Shown: positions 1-7,630 of the stretch, in pieces
How the letters are laid out: the number at the start of each line of letters is the position of its first letter
How positions within the stretch are numbered: the stretch's first letter is position 1
DNA from: Bacteroidota bacterium
GTDB lineage: Bacteria > Bacteroidota > Ignavibacteria > UBA10030 > UBA8401
Assembly (NCBI GenBank): GCA_008933835.1
Contig: WBUG01000033.1
Location: 1-36,665 of the forward strand
DNA: 36,665 nucleotides
Reading direction: 5' to 3'
The notes under the pieces: model-generated
What the model was told of the DNA's origin: nothing
Seen by the model: only the letters and a program-made list of their open reading frames with translations
Database searches by the model: none
Translations under genes and position numbers: made by a program

Positions 1-5
1 AACAG

Positions 6-30
6 CGAACCCCGGCAAAGCCGGGGTTCG
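6..30 (-). terminator. hairpin terminator after the lipoprotein gene
   Basis: A perfect 11-bp stem (CGAACCCCGGC / GCCGGGGTTCG) with an AAA loop lies 7 bases past the stop codon of the lipoprotein gene. Only five bases remain before the window edge on the minus-strand exit side (CTGTT), so the U-tract cannot be judged. The stem could also serve a convergent gene to the left. Confidence 0.7.
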
Positions 31-36
31 TCGTTC

Positions 37-606
37 TCACTGCACCTTCACCGGAAACGTCTGGTCGATGTCGGTGTCGTACGTCGTGCTCGTCTTCGGC
101 TCCGTCCCATAATGACGGAGCAGGATGCGCAGCCCCCCCGTCGCGGCGCCGGTTCCGCTCACCGCCGCGGAGAAGGTCAGACCGAAATCCTGTCCCTTCG
201 AATCCTTGCTCAGGCTCGAGACGGTCAACCGTCCGTTCGCGCCGCCGGTGGCGGTGAAGACGAACAGGTGCGCGTCCTGGTCCTCCACGATCTCATGCGT
301 CGCGTCCTCACGCGGCGTCTTCGATTCGTCGTACAGCACGATGTATCCGGTGTAGCTCTTGCCGGAGGCGACGCGCAGCGTGTCCTCGACGCGCGCCTTC
401 CCCTTCACGACGGAGGTGTCGCGCACCAGCGACATCGTCGAATCGCTCTTCCCGATCTCCTTCAGCACCACGACCATCGTGGTCGGCGGCGCATGCTCAT
501 CGTCCGCCGGCGGCGTGACGGGATCCTCTTCCTCTTTACAGCCGGCCAACAACAGGGCGAACAACCCCAACAGACCGAGCGACCGAAGCAGACTGCTTTT
601 CATCAT
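37..606 (-). CDS. outer-membrane lipoprotein, partner of a TonB receptor
   Basis: A 189-aa lipoprotein. It has a short hydrophobic signal and a lipobox LLAGC with the acylated Cys at residue 23, followed by an acidic and Pro-rich linker (EEEDPVTPPADDEHAPP). The rest looks like a single beta-rich domain. From memory it resembles a Bacteroidota lipoprotein family that sits next to one class of TonB receptor, with a THEIVEDQDAHLF segment in the middle, an LLRHYG segment and a terminal DTDIDQTF. The first two contain His, Glu and Asp residues that could bind metal. The start is supported by GGAGGAG six bases upstream; a second ATG follows directly. It lies 58 bp behind the TonB receptor on the same strand, so it is probably cotranscribed and may work at the cell surface as a ligand-binding or plug-associated accessory protein. 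The substrate is unknown. Confidence 0.8.
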   Translation of the reverse strand: MMKSSLLRSLGLLGLFALLLAGCKEEEDPVTPPADDEHAPPTTMVVVLKEIGKSDSTMSLVRDTSVVKGKARVEDTLRVASGKSYTGYIVLYDESKTPREDATHEIVEDQDAHLFVFTATGGANGRLTVSSLSKDSKGQDFGLTFSAAVSGTGAATGGLRILLRHYGTEPKTSTTYDTDIDQTFPVKVQ

Positions 607-664
607 GATGACTCCTCCTGGTGTGTAGTGATGGATGAATGGGAACTGCGGGACCGCCGGACCG

Positions 665-2980
665 TCACTCCGGTTCCGGCCGTGTCGTGCGCCCGAACGG
701 AATGTGCATCCGGACGACGATGTCCCTCCCGGGATTGTCGATGAAGTACCGGAAGCGGCTGAGGTAGTCCCGGTACGGCGTGTTAAAGATGTTCTGAACG
801 GAGATATTGAACCGGACCATGTGCGGTCCCATCACGAACTCCCCGCCGTACTCGATGTCGTACAACGCATACCCGGGAGGAGCCGGGGTGTAGTCCGCGT
901 TCGGTGGAACGCGGGTCTGCCGCGCCACGCCGGTGCCGGTCACCTCGACATAGGCCTCTTCGAGGCCCAGATGCCTCGGAAGGTGATAGTGGAGCCAGAG
1001 CCGCACCCGGTCCGACGGCATCTGGAAGAGCGGCTGGTCCGCCGCCATGTCGTCGCCGCGCACGACGGAGAGCGACGCGCCGCCCCGAAGGTCATCCGTC
1101 AGGTCGGTCTCATAGGAAAGGTCCGCACCGGTCATGAGCACGTCGGACTGACGGTAGATCATCGTCGGGAAGATGCCGCGCAGCGTCAACGTGGGCTGCA
1201 GGCTCGGGAACGCGAAGATGAAATCGTCCATGCGGTTCACATACAGCGAGATCTCCGCGAGGGACGATTCGCTCCGGTGTTTGAACGTCACGTCCGCGCT
1301 CACGCTCCGTTCCGGCGTGAGCCCCGGATCGCCGATCTCGAACTGCGCCGTACCGTGGTGCACACCGTAACTATAGAGTTCGTTCACCGACGGCGGGCGC
1401 CAGCCGGTGCCGAGATTGAGGTTGAGCGACCATTCCGGCTGGAACTGCCAGATGACCCCTGCCGCGCCGGAGGCGCTCGTGTACTCATGGGTCGCGTTCG
1501 GAATGGAGCGCGACGGATAGGCGTACACCTGCAGTGACTGCATGTCGACCCGACCGCCGGCGCTCAGGGTCCAGACCCCTTCCGTGAACGTTTCGAGCAT
1601 ATAAGCGCCGCCGATGTACGAGCGGAAATTGGGGATGAGAAAGCTCAATCCCTGTCCCACGTTCCCCTGCCGCATGCCGCTCACGCCGACGGTCCCGTAC
1701 AGGCCGCCGATGGGAGCATGACGGAGTTTCACGTCCGCGCTGTACGTGGTGAGGGTGAGGTCGAAGTTCGCCCGGCCGCGTGAACGGGCATGTCCGTCGT
1801 ACTCTTCGCGCCCGTTGCTCTGCCAGCCGTACTGCATCTCGAACTCCCCCACTCCCCGAACGGGATACGACGCGTGCACCGACCAAAGGTCATGCGTGAT
1901 GACCTGCTTCGGCGGCTGGATGTCGTACGTGAAGGGATACTCCTGCAGCGGCCGTCCCGCTTCGATGGCGCGGTTGAGGTCGTCCAGATTGCCGAGGTGG
2001 GAACCGCGGTAGATGCCGAGCTCCGTTCCGAAGTGACTGTAGTATGCGGTCAGCGAAAGGTCCGACAGCGTGTACCCGAACGCCGCGGAACCGTCGAACT
2101 CCCGGAATCCCGAATTACCGATGACGTAATCCGGCGCCGATGAGTTCCCCGCCTGCCGTCCGCTCGCCTGCAGCCGCCAGGTGAGTCCGCCGAGCAGACC
2201 CGGTCCTCCTTCCACGAGGGCCGAACCGGCCGCCTGACGGTTGTTCATGAATCCGTTGAGCGACACCTCGCCGCCGATGCCGGGCGACGTGCGCATCTCG
2301 CGCGGTTCGAGACGGATGACGCCGCCGATGGCACCCGCGCCGTACTCCACGCCGGCGACCCCCTTCAACACCTCGATGCGTGCCGGCGCGAACGGATCGA
2401 TCTCCGGCGCGTGCTCGCCCCCCCACTGCTGTCCCTCCTGCGGCACTCCGGCGTTGAGCACCCGCACGCGCTGACTGTGGAGTCCGCGCAGCACCGGTTT
2501 GGCGATGGAGGGACCGGTGGTGAGGACGGTGACGCCGGTGATGCTCTCCAGCGCCTTGCCGAGCGTCTGTCCGCGGTGCCGGTCCACCTCTTGCGGCGTC
2601 ATGACGATGACCGACTGCGACGTAGCGGTGAGTCCTGCCCGGTCCAGGTTCGCGGAGACGCGCACTTCGGAGAGTTCGATGTCCGACGGCGAGAGACGGA
2701 AGATGCGGTGCAGGTCCTTCGTCAGCGTGAGCACGGAGGTCTGGTCCGAATAGCCCAGCAGCCGGCAGATGACGGTGTACCGTCCCTCCGGCAGCGTCAC
2801 GGAGAATCCGCCGCGGTGGTCTGTGGAAACACCGGCGTTCCGCTCGACGATGAAGATGGTGGCGTTCTCCAGCACGGTGTTCGTGGTGCTGTCCACGACG
2901 GAACCGGAGAAGGTCACCGTCTGGGCCTGCACCGTATGGAACAGCGCGAAGAGCGCCAGGATGGTCGCTCGCACAGCCAT
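665..2980 (-). CDS. TonB-dependent outer-membrane receptor (metal-type)
   Basis: A 771-aa receptor. It has a signal peptide (about 1-20, ending VQAQ), a carboxypeptidase-regulatory-like beta-sandwich (about 22-100), a plug domain (about 115-230) and a 22-strand barrel to the C-terminus. The plug carries LGKALESITGV, an LRGLHSQRVRVL segment, QQWGGEHAPEIDPF and RIEVLKGVAGVEYGAGAIGG. The QWGGEHAPEID stretch and the C-terminal RYFIDNPGRDI resemble, from memory, the ZnuD-like/metal class of TonB receptors rather than SusC-type glycan receptors. There is no SusD partner. The upstream neighbour is a small His/Cys membrane protein and the downstream one a lipoprotein with possible metal ligands, so transition-metal uptake (zinc is a guess) is the best inference. 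There is no clear Shine-Dalgarno site before the ATG. Confidence 0.9.
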   Translation of the reverse strand: MAVRATILALFALFHTVQAQTVTFSGSVVDSTTNTVLENATIFIVERNAGVSTDHRGGFSVTLPEGRYTVICRLLGYSDQTSVLTLTKDLHRIFRLSPSDIELSEVRVSANLDRAGLTATSQSVIVMTPQEVDRHRGQTLGKALESITGVTVLTTGPSIAKPVLRGLHSQRVRVLNAGVPQEGQQWGGEHAPEIDPFAPARIEVLKGVAGVEYGAGAIGGVIRLEPREMRTSPGIGGEVSLNGFMNNRQAAGSALVEGGPGLLGGLTWRLQASGRQAGNSSAPDYVIGNSGFREFDGSAAFGYTLSDLSLTAYYSHFGTELGIYRGSHLGNLDDLNRAIEAGRPLQEYPFTYDIQPPKQVITHDLWSVHASYPVRGVGEFEMQYGWQSNGREEYDGHARSRGRANFDLTLTTYSADVKLRHAPIGGLYGTVGVSGMRQGNVGQGLSFLIPNFRSYIGGAYMLETFTEGVWTLSAGGRVDMQSLQVYAYPSRSIPNATHEYTSASGAAGVIWQFQPEWSLNLNLGTGWRPPSVNELYSYGVHHGTAQFEIGDPGLTPERSVSADVTFKHRSESSLAEISLYVNRMDDFIFAFPSLQPTLTLRGIFPTMIYRQSDVLMTGADLSYETDLTDDLRGGASLSVVRGDDMAADQPLFQMPSDRVRLWLHYHLPRHLGLEEAYVEVTGTGVARQTRVPPNADYTPAPPGYALYDIEYGGEFVMGPHMVRFNISVQNIFNTPYRDYLSRFRYFIDNPGRDIVVRMHIPFGRTTRPEPE

Positions 2981-3002
2981 AGAGTCTCGGAATGGAATGA
3001 AG

Positions 3003-3033
3003 GAAAAAAGGACCGGTGTCCGGAGGTCCGGAC
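3003..3033 (-). terminator. weak terminator-like hairpin before the TonB receptor gene
   Basis: Between the small Cys/His protein gene and the TonB receptor gene (81 bp apart) the minus strand can fold GTCCGG/CCGGAC, or GGACC/GGTCC, and then reads TCCTTTTTTCC. The stem is short, so this may be only a partial terminator separating the ribosomal-protein operon from the receptor genes. No TAnnTTTG promoter was seen directly before the receptor. Confidence 0.35.
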
Positions 3034-3061
3034 GGGCGTTCAGGAATTCAGGAACGGAGGA

Positions 3062-3376
3062 TTACGAGCGGGCGACGGGAGGTCCGCGGTGCGGAGCGGT
3101 GATGACCGCGCCGGCGGAGACGGGAGCATCGGAGACGACGGCCAGCGGACGTTCGTCCGCATGGTCCGGAGCGGCCGCGACCGGAGCGGGTACGTCGACG
3201 GCCGAGTTGGAAGAGAAGGTGCAGACCGCGCAGTCGCCGCCGTGATGGGACGATGCGTGGAGCGCGGGAGAATCCTCGTACGACAGGGCATGATGGTGCA
3301 GCGGCACCGCGACGAGCGTCAGGGCGCCGTAGACCGTCAGGAAGAGCAGTGAGAGTATCGAGGAATGCCGGGACAT
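3062..3376 (-). CDS. small His/Cys-rich membrane protein (DUF2946-like)
   Basis: A 104-aa protein with one N-terminal hydrophobic segment (about residues 7-25), directly followed by HHH (27-29) and then the cluster SSHHGGDCAVCTF (His44-His45, Cys49, Cys52). The remainder is Ala/Pro-rich with no visible fold. Small proteins with one membrane segment and a D-C-x-x-C motif are commonly found beside metal TonB receptors and are often annotated DUF2946-like; the match here is by pattern only. The chosen ATG lies four bases after the bL28 stop. A start seven codons further upstream would overlap bL28. The protein may handle metal in the periplasm or act as a sensor; function is unknown. Confidence 0.6.
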   Translation of the reverse strand: MSRHSSILSLLFLTVYGALTLVAVPLHHHALSYEDSPALHASSHHGGDCAVCTFSSNSAVDVPAPVAAAPDHADERPLAVVSDAPVSAGAVITAPHRGPPVARS

Positions 3377-3380
3377 CGGC

Positions 3381-3611
3381 TCAGATCTTGCCCGCACGCA
3401 CCATGTTCGCCAGTTCCGCCGTGCCGTTCTTGGTGAGCGACTTCAGCGCCTTGGCGGTGAGCTTCACGTTGACGTACCGCTTCAGCTCCGGGACCCAGAT
3501 ACGCTTGCTCTGGATGTTCGGCATGAACCGGCGGTTCGTGCGGTTGTTCGCGTGCGAGACGTTGTGGCCGGACATCGGGCCGGTGCCGGAGACTTCACAT
3601 CGTTTGGACAT
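3381..3611 (-). CDS. rpmB: 50S ribosomal protein bL28
   Basis: A 76-aa protein with the bL28 pattern: N-terminal CEVSGTGPMSGHNVSHANNR, then RRFMPN, KRIWVPE and a basic C-terminal half (YVNVKLTAKALKSLTKNG). It is a component of the large ribosomal subunit near the exit-site tRNA region. It has only one cysteine, so it is the non-zinc (C-minus) form. An AAGGA lies before the ATG, and the gene is 26 bp behind the bL38-like gene, forming a short ribosomal operon. The usual Bacteroidota neighbour bL33 is not between them. Confidence 0.97.
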   Translation of the reverse strand: MSKRCEVSGTGPMSGHNVSHANNRTNRRFMPNIQSKRIWVPELKRYVNVKLTAKALKSLTKNGTAELANMVRAGKI

Positions 3612-3637
3612 TGTCGGTGTTCCTTGTGATAGAAAGA

Positions 3638-3841
3638 TTACTTGGCTTCCGCGACCATGCGCTGGTATTCGGCTTCGAGCGTCGCTTCTTCGGCCTTCTC
3701 GTCGCGGATCTTCACGAGCTTCTGGTTGAACCGGTAGGTCCCTTTGCCCGTCTTCACGGCCGCCACGAACTTGATGGTCTTCGCGCCGCCTTCTTTGGCC
3801 TGTTTCTTTACTTTATCGCCGAATGACTGTTGTTTTGCCAT
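3638..3841 (-). CDS. small basic protein resembling DUF4295 / ribosomal protein bL38
   Basis: A 67-aa, Lys-rich protein starting MAKQQSFGDKVKKQ, with a core KTIKFVAAVKTGKGTYRF and an acidic/basic helical tail. In Bacteroidota the rpmB region carries a roughly 50-aa DUF4295 protein whose core reads like K-x-V-K-S-P-K-T-G-x-Y-x-F; this family has been described as a Bacteroidota-specific large-subunit protein (bL38). The core matches that pattern and the position beside bL28 matches too, but the protein is longer at both ends. AAGGAG stands eight bases before the ATG. Ribosome association is inferred from pattern and context. Confidence 0.7.
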   Translation of the reverse strand: MAKQQSFGDKVKKQAKEGGAKTIKFVAAVKTGKGTYRFNQKLVKIRDEKAEEATLEAEYQRMVAEAK

Positions 3842-4047
3842 TTCAGACTCTCCTTGCTCTGAACTTTTGGTCTATAGGGATTTCAAATATACAAAAAATC
3901 GGACAAAAAGGAACGAATAATTTTGAAAAATCATCCAACCCCATCAGTGAAGCAGGGAAACGACGATTTCGTACGGAATGCGACTTCTCGTTTGCATCAG
4001 AAAATCGCGGTAAAACGGGAAGATTGCCGAATTTCAGCCCTCGTGAC
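3842..4047 (-). promoter_or_regulatory. intergenic region with promoter of the bL38-like/bL28 operon
   Basis: This 206-bp gap is markedly more AT-rich than its surroundings. On the minus strand it contains TATATTTG (plus-strand positions 3884-3891), an exact match to the Bacteroidota minus-7 consensus TAnnTTTG, 43 bases before the start codon, in a T-rich context. The minus-33 element is poor (TTC at 19 bases' spacing). A good Shine-Dalgarno (AAGGAG) follows. No hairpin terminator for the upstream CocE-type hydrolase gene was seen, and no gene. Confidence 0.7.
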
Positions 4048-5889
4048 CTACTTTTTCTCCATAACGCCGAACTCCACATGCGACGGATGGAGGCGGTTCC
4101 GCTGCACCGTATGGACGGCGCGGACGAAGTCCGTATCGTGTGCGGTGTAGATGTTGACGAACCGCTGCGGGTTCCGGTCCACCAGCGGGAACCACGAACT
4201 CTGCACCTGCACCATCATCCGGTGCCCCTTCCGGAAGGTATGGTGGAAGTCCGGCAGCGCGTAGCGGACCGGCGTCACCGCTCCGGGCGCGAGGGGTTCG
4301 GGACGTTCGAAGCTGTTCCGGTACCGCAGCCGCATCACCTCGCCCCGCACCAGCATCTGATATCCCCCCATCTTGATATGCTTCGCATTGAGCGTGTCGT
4401 CCTTCGCGTCGTCCGGATAGACGTCGATGACCTTCACCACGACGTCCGCATCGCTCTGCGTCGACGAGAAGAAGAGTTCGACGTTCGCCGGACCGGCGAC
4501 CGAGAGGTCCTCCGTGAGCACCGGCGTCTCGTAGGAGAGGACGTCCGGACGCTGCCAGGCGAACCGCTGGTCCTCGGTCATGTACTCCCTCCCCCGCCCG
4601 TCGGTGATATGGTTCGTGTAGGGAACGGGCCGCATCGGATCGCTCACGTACTCGTCCGCTCCGGCGCCCGAGGCCGGTGCGTCGAACGAGAGCCTTCCGC
4701 CTTCACGCAGGTACACCTTCTTCTTCGCCGCTTCCTTCAGCGGCCACGACTCGTACGTCCGCCAGACGTTCGCACCGGTCTCGAAGTACGACACCTCCGG
4801 AAGCTCCGGCGCCGCCGCCCCTTTCAGGTGATGGGCGAAGAAGGCGCGGATGACGCGGTCGTACCGCTCCGAACTCTTCACGCCGCCGAACGCGATGTCG
4901 CCGAGCCGGCTGCCGTCCGAGCGGACCCAGCCGCCGTGGAACCACGGTCCCACCATCAGCGCCGACCGGTTCTTCGGATCGTTCCGCTCCACCGCGGCGT
5001 ACAGCTTGAGCGGACCCGGCAGGTCCTCCGCATCGAACGAGCCTCCGACGAAGAGCACGGCGGGGCGGATGTTCTTCATGTGCTGCGGCAGACTGCGCAC
5101 CCTCCAGAATTCGTCGTAGTCCGGATGCGCGAAGACGTCGTTCCAGAACTTCGCCGTATCGCCGTAGAACCTCCGCTTGATGGAGGCGAGCGGACCCGCA
5201 TCGAGCAGGAATCGGTACGCGTCCGGCGACGGTGACGGAAAGCCCGGCGGCCATGCGGTGGTGAGGGCGGGACGAGGCTTGCCGAACGAACGGTAGAAGT
5301 TGAACGCGTCGATGAGCATCACCGCGCCGTTGTGGTGGAAGTCGTCGCCGAGGAACCAGTCCGCGATGGGGGCCTGCGGCGAGACCGCCTTCAGCGCCGG
5401 GTGGGCGTCGATCATCCCCATGGCGGCGTAGTAACCGGGATACGAGATGCCGATCATACCGGCCTTCCCGTTATGATGGCGCAGGTTCTTCAGCAGCCAT
5501 TCGATGGTGTCGTACGCGTCGCTGCTCTCGTCCGTCTCCTTCTTCGACCGCTTGTCCGGGATGTACGGCCGGATGTCCTCGTACTCCCCTTCGGACATGA
5601 AGCGACCCCGCACGTCCTGGAACACCATGATGTACCCCTCCTGCGCCATCCAGTGGTTGTTCCCTCCGGCCTTCAGGTATTCATCCCCGTACGGAGCCAC
5701 GGTGTACGGCGTGCGGCCGAGCATGATGGGCCACCGTTTCGCCGTGTCCTTCGGGGTGTACACGATGGTGTGCAGTCGGACGCCGTCCCGCATCGGGATG
5801 CGGTATTCGCGTTTGACGTACTCTTTGGCAAGGTCGATATCCTGACCGAGCAGCAGGACGGGAACGAGGAGCACAAGGATGCGAATCAT
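4048..5889 (-). CDS. secreted CocE/NonD family alpha/beta hydrolase (X-Pro dipeptidyl-peptidase-like)
   Basis: A 613-aa serine hydrolase. Residues 1-16 (MIRILVLLVPVLLLGQ) form a signal peptide, which is why this start is preferred over one 22 codons upstream whose extension is charged and unrelated. The S15 alpha/beta-hydrolase domain follows: IPMRDGVRLH near 31-40, the nucleophile Ser149 in GISYPG, an Asp in GGSFDAEDLPG and a His in WFHGGW. The C-terminal jelly-roll (X-Pro dipeptidyl-peptidase C-terminal domain) ends with VDRNPQRFVNIYTA. Family members hydrolyse X-Pro dipeptides, acyl esters or N-acyl bonds of beta-lactams and glutaryl compounds, and the substrate here cannot be fixed. It is the last gene of the TonB/secreted protein/PorV/amidohydrolase string, but a hairpin lies between it and the amidohydrolase. 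No Shine-Dalgarno is visible. Confidence 0.9.
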   Translation of the reverse strand: MIRILVLLVPVLLLGQDIDLAKEYVKREYRIPMRDGVRLHTIVYTPKDTAKRWPIMLGRTPYTVAPYGDEYLKAGGNNHWMAQEGYIMVFQDVRGRFMSEGEYEDIRPYIPDKRSKKETDESSDAYDTIEWLLKNLRHHNGKAGMIGISYPGYYAAMGMIDAHPALKAVSPQAPIADWFLGDDFHHNGAVMLIDAFNFYRSFGKPRPALTTAWPPGFPSPSPDAYRFLLDAGPLASIKRRFYGDTAKFWNDVFAHPDYDEFWRVRSLPQHMKNIRPAVLFVGGSFDAEDLPGPLKLYAAVERNDPKNRSALMVGPWFHGGWVRSDGSRLGDIAFGGVKSSERYDRVIRAFFAHHLKGAAAPELPEVSYFETGANVWRTYESWPLKEAAKKKVYLREGGRLSFDAPASGAGADEYVSDPMRPVPYTNHITDGRGREYMTEDQRFAWQRPDVLSYETPVLTEDLSVAGPANVELFFSSTQSDADVVVKVIDVYPDDAKDDTLNAKHIKMGGYQMLVRGEVMRLRYRNSFERPEPLAPGAVTPVRYALPDFHHTFRKGHRMMVQVQSSWFPLVDRNPQRFVNIYTAHDTDFVRAVHTVQRNRLHPSHVEFGVMEKK

Positions 5890-5921
5890 ACGGTTCACGA
5901 GTGTTGGTTGAAATGAAAGGA

Positions 5922-5950
5922 CCTTCGCACGGCAGTCCGCCGTGCGAAGG
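5922..5950 (-). terminator. 12-bp hairpin between amidohydrolase and CocE-type hydrolase
   Basis: A perfect 12-bp stem (CCTTCGCACGGC / GCCGTGCGAAGG) with a 5-base loop lies 10 bases past the amidohydrolase stop and ends 32 bases before the hydrolase start. On the minus strand it is followed by TCCTTTCATTTC, a moderate U-rich tract. It may be a partial terminator or an mRNA processing/stability element that lowers expression of the last gene. Confidence 0.6.
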
Positions 5951-5960
5951 TGCATGACGG

Positions 5961-7613
5961 TCAGGAAGCGGTGAGCGTGCTGCGCAGGACCTGTCCGGCG
6001 AGACGCCCGGTGATGCGGTCATTGTCCACCGCCGCGACGCCGTTCACGAAGACGAACGGGATGCCGGTCGGGAACTGGTGCGGATTCAGGAAGGTGGCGT
6101 TGTCCCGGATGGTCTCGTAGTCGAAGATGACGATGTCGGCCGCCTTCCCCGGAGCGAGCACTCCGCGGTCCTTCAGCCGCAGCTTTTCGGCGGGCATCGA
6201 GGTCATCTTCCGGATCATCTCCGGCAGCGAGCAGACCTTCCGTTCCTTCTGGTAGTACGCGATGGCGCGCGGGAAGGTGCCGTACGTGCGCGGGTGCGGA
6301 TTGGAGCGGGAAGCGGGAGAGTACGCACCGCCGTCCGACGAGACCATCGTGTTCTTCCATCCCAGCGTCAGTTCGGTCCCCGGTTCGTCCATGCCGAACC
6401 CGACGATGCCGACCGAGCCGTTCTCGCGTATCATCAGGTCCACCACGAAGTCGAACGGGTCCGCCTTCAGCGCGGTGGTGACGGCGAGGACGGTCTTGCC
6501 GACGTAGGGTTTGGACTCCTCGTTCCGGGTGGAGGTGATCATGACGGCGTCCCACGAACTGAGTCCCGCCACCTTCCGTTCCGTCTCCGGCCGTATCTTG
6601 GCGAGCTGCGACGGGTCCTTGAGCCGTTCGATGAACTTCTCCGTGCCGCCGTCGCGGCACCAGAGCGGGAAGAGGTTCGCCATTCCGGTCTGGAACGCGA
6701 GGTACGGATACCGGTCGCAATGGACCTCGATCCCTTCGGCGAGGGCCGCCTCCATCATGCGCAGGGTGATCTCCGGTTTGTGCCAGTTGGAGGCGTTCTG
6801 CGCTTTCAGGTGCGAGATCTGCAGGCGGGCGCCGGCATGACGGCCGATACGGATGGCCTCGTCCAGCGCTTCGAGAAGCCGGTTATCCTCGTTGCGCATG
6901 TGAGAGGCGTAGAGCCGGTACGGTTCGGGGGCCGCCTTCGTCAGCTCCCACAGTTCCTCGGTGGCGGCGAAACTGCCGGGCGTGTACTCGAGTCCGGTCG
7001 AAACGCCGACGCAACCCTGTTCGATGGCCTTCCGCACTTCGCGCTTCATCGCCTCCATCTCTTCCGGGGTCGCCGGCCGGTTGTCCTCCCCCATCACCAC
7101 CTCGCGGACGGTGCCGAGTCCGATCATGGTCGCGAAGTTCTGCGCGCATCCCTGCTTCTGCAGCGTGGTCAGGAACCCGTCGATGTCGGAATAGAGCGGG
7201 TCGTCCGCCTCGTCCTCCTCCGTCCGCCGTTTGCGCGGTGCGCGTGAACTTCCGTCCGCCCCGCCGACCTCCGTCGTCACCCCCTGCCGCAGTTTGCTGT
7301 CGGCGGTGGGGAGGCGCAGGATGGCGCCGTCCGTGTGCGAGTGGATGTCCACGAAGCCCGGCACCACCATGCGGCCGCGGGCGTCGACGATGCGGTCCGC
7401 CGAATCGCCGTCGATGCGGCCGAGCGCGGTGATGACGCCGTCGCGCACGCCGACGTCCGCCGCGAACCCGCCGGCGCCGGTGCCGTCGATGACCGTGCCG
7501 TTGCGGATGATGAGGTCGAAGCGGTTGCGCATCGCGAGGGTGGGTGCCGCACAGCCGGCGAGGTATCCCGTGGCCGCGAAGGATGTCGCGGTGAGGAAGG
7601 TGCGTCGTTTCAT
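5961..7613 (-). CDS. N-acyl-D-amino-acid deacylase-like amidohydrolase, Tat lipoprotein
   Basis: A 550-aa metal-dependent amidohydrolase of the D-aminoacylase family, which removes acyl groups from N-acyl-D-amino acids. Start chosen at the ATG giving MKRRTFLTAT..., a twin-arginine signal with a lipobox-like YLAGC (Cys21), so it should be exported folded and lipidated. A longer frame upstream only overlaps the PorV gene. Visible motifs: VDIHSHTDG (His91, His93), GVSTGLEYTPG near 203-213, His238 in ASHMRNED, His268 in ISHLK, and Asp427 in VSSDGG. The usual N-C-G metal-ligand cysteine is replaced by Asp120 in GGADGSS. The C-terminal GVLAPGKAADIVIFD is typical of the family. It follows the PorV-like gene by 17 bp. 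D-peptide or N-acyl-D-amino acid cleavage is inferred; a dihydroorotase-like or other amidase role is possible. Confidence 0.85.
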   Translation of the reverse strand: MKRRTFLTATSFAATGYLAGCAAPTLAMRNRFDLIIRNGTVIDGTGAGGFAADVGVRDGVITALGRIDGDSADRIVDARGRMVVPGFVDIHSHTDGAILRLPTADSKLRQGVTTEVGGADGSSRAPRKRRTEEDEADDPLYSDIDGFLTTLQKQGCAQNFATMIGLGTVREVVMGEDNRPATPEEMEAMKREVRKAIEQGCVGVSTGLEYTPGSFAATEELWELTKAAPEPYRLYASHMRNEDNRLLEALDEAIRIGRHAGARLQISHLKAQNASNWHKPEITLRMMEAALAEGIEVHCDRYPYLAFQTGMANLFPLWCRDGGTEKFIERLKDPSQLAKIRPETERKVAGLSSWDAVMITSTRNEESKPYVGKTVLAVTTALKADPFDFVVDLMIRENGSVGIVGFGMDEPGTELTLGWKNTMVSSDGGAYSPASRSNPHPRTYGTFPRAIAYYQKERKVCSLPEMIRKMTSMPAEKLRLKDRGVLAPGKAADIVIFDYETIRDNATFLNPHQFPTGIPFVFVNGVAAVDNDRITGRLAGQVLRSTLTAS

Positions 7614-7630
7614 GGGGTGGTCCGTTCGGG

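Noticed and set aside
665-2980. SusC/SusD polysaccharide-utilisation locus
   Set aside because: Neither TonB receptor has a SusD neighbour, and no glycoside hydrolase occurs in the window.
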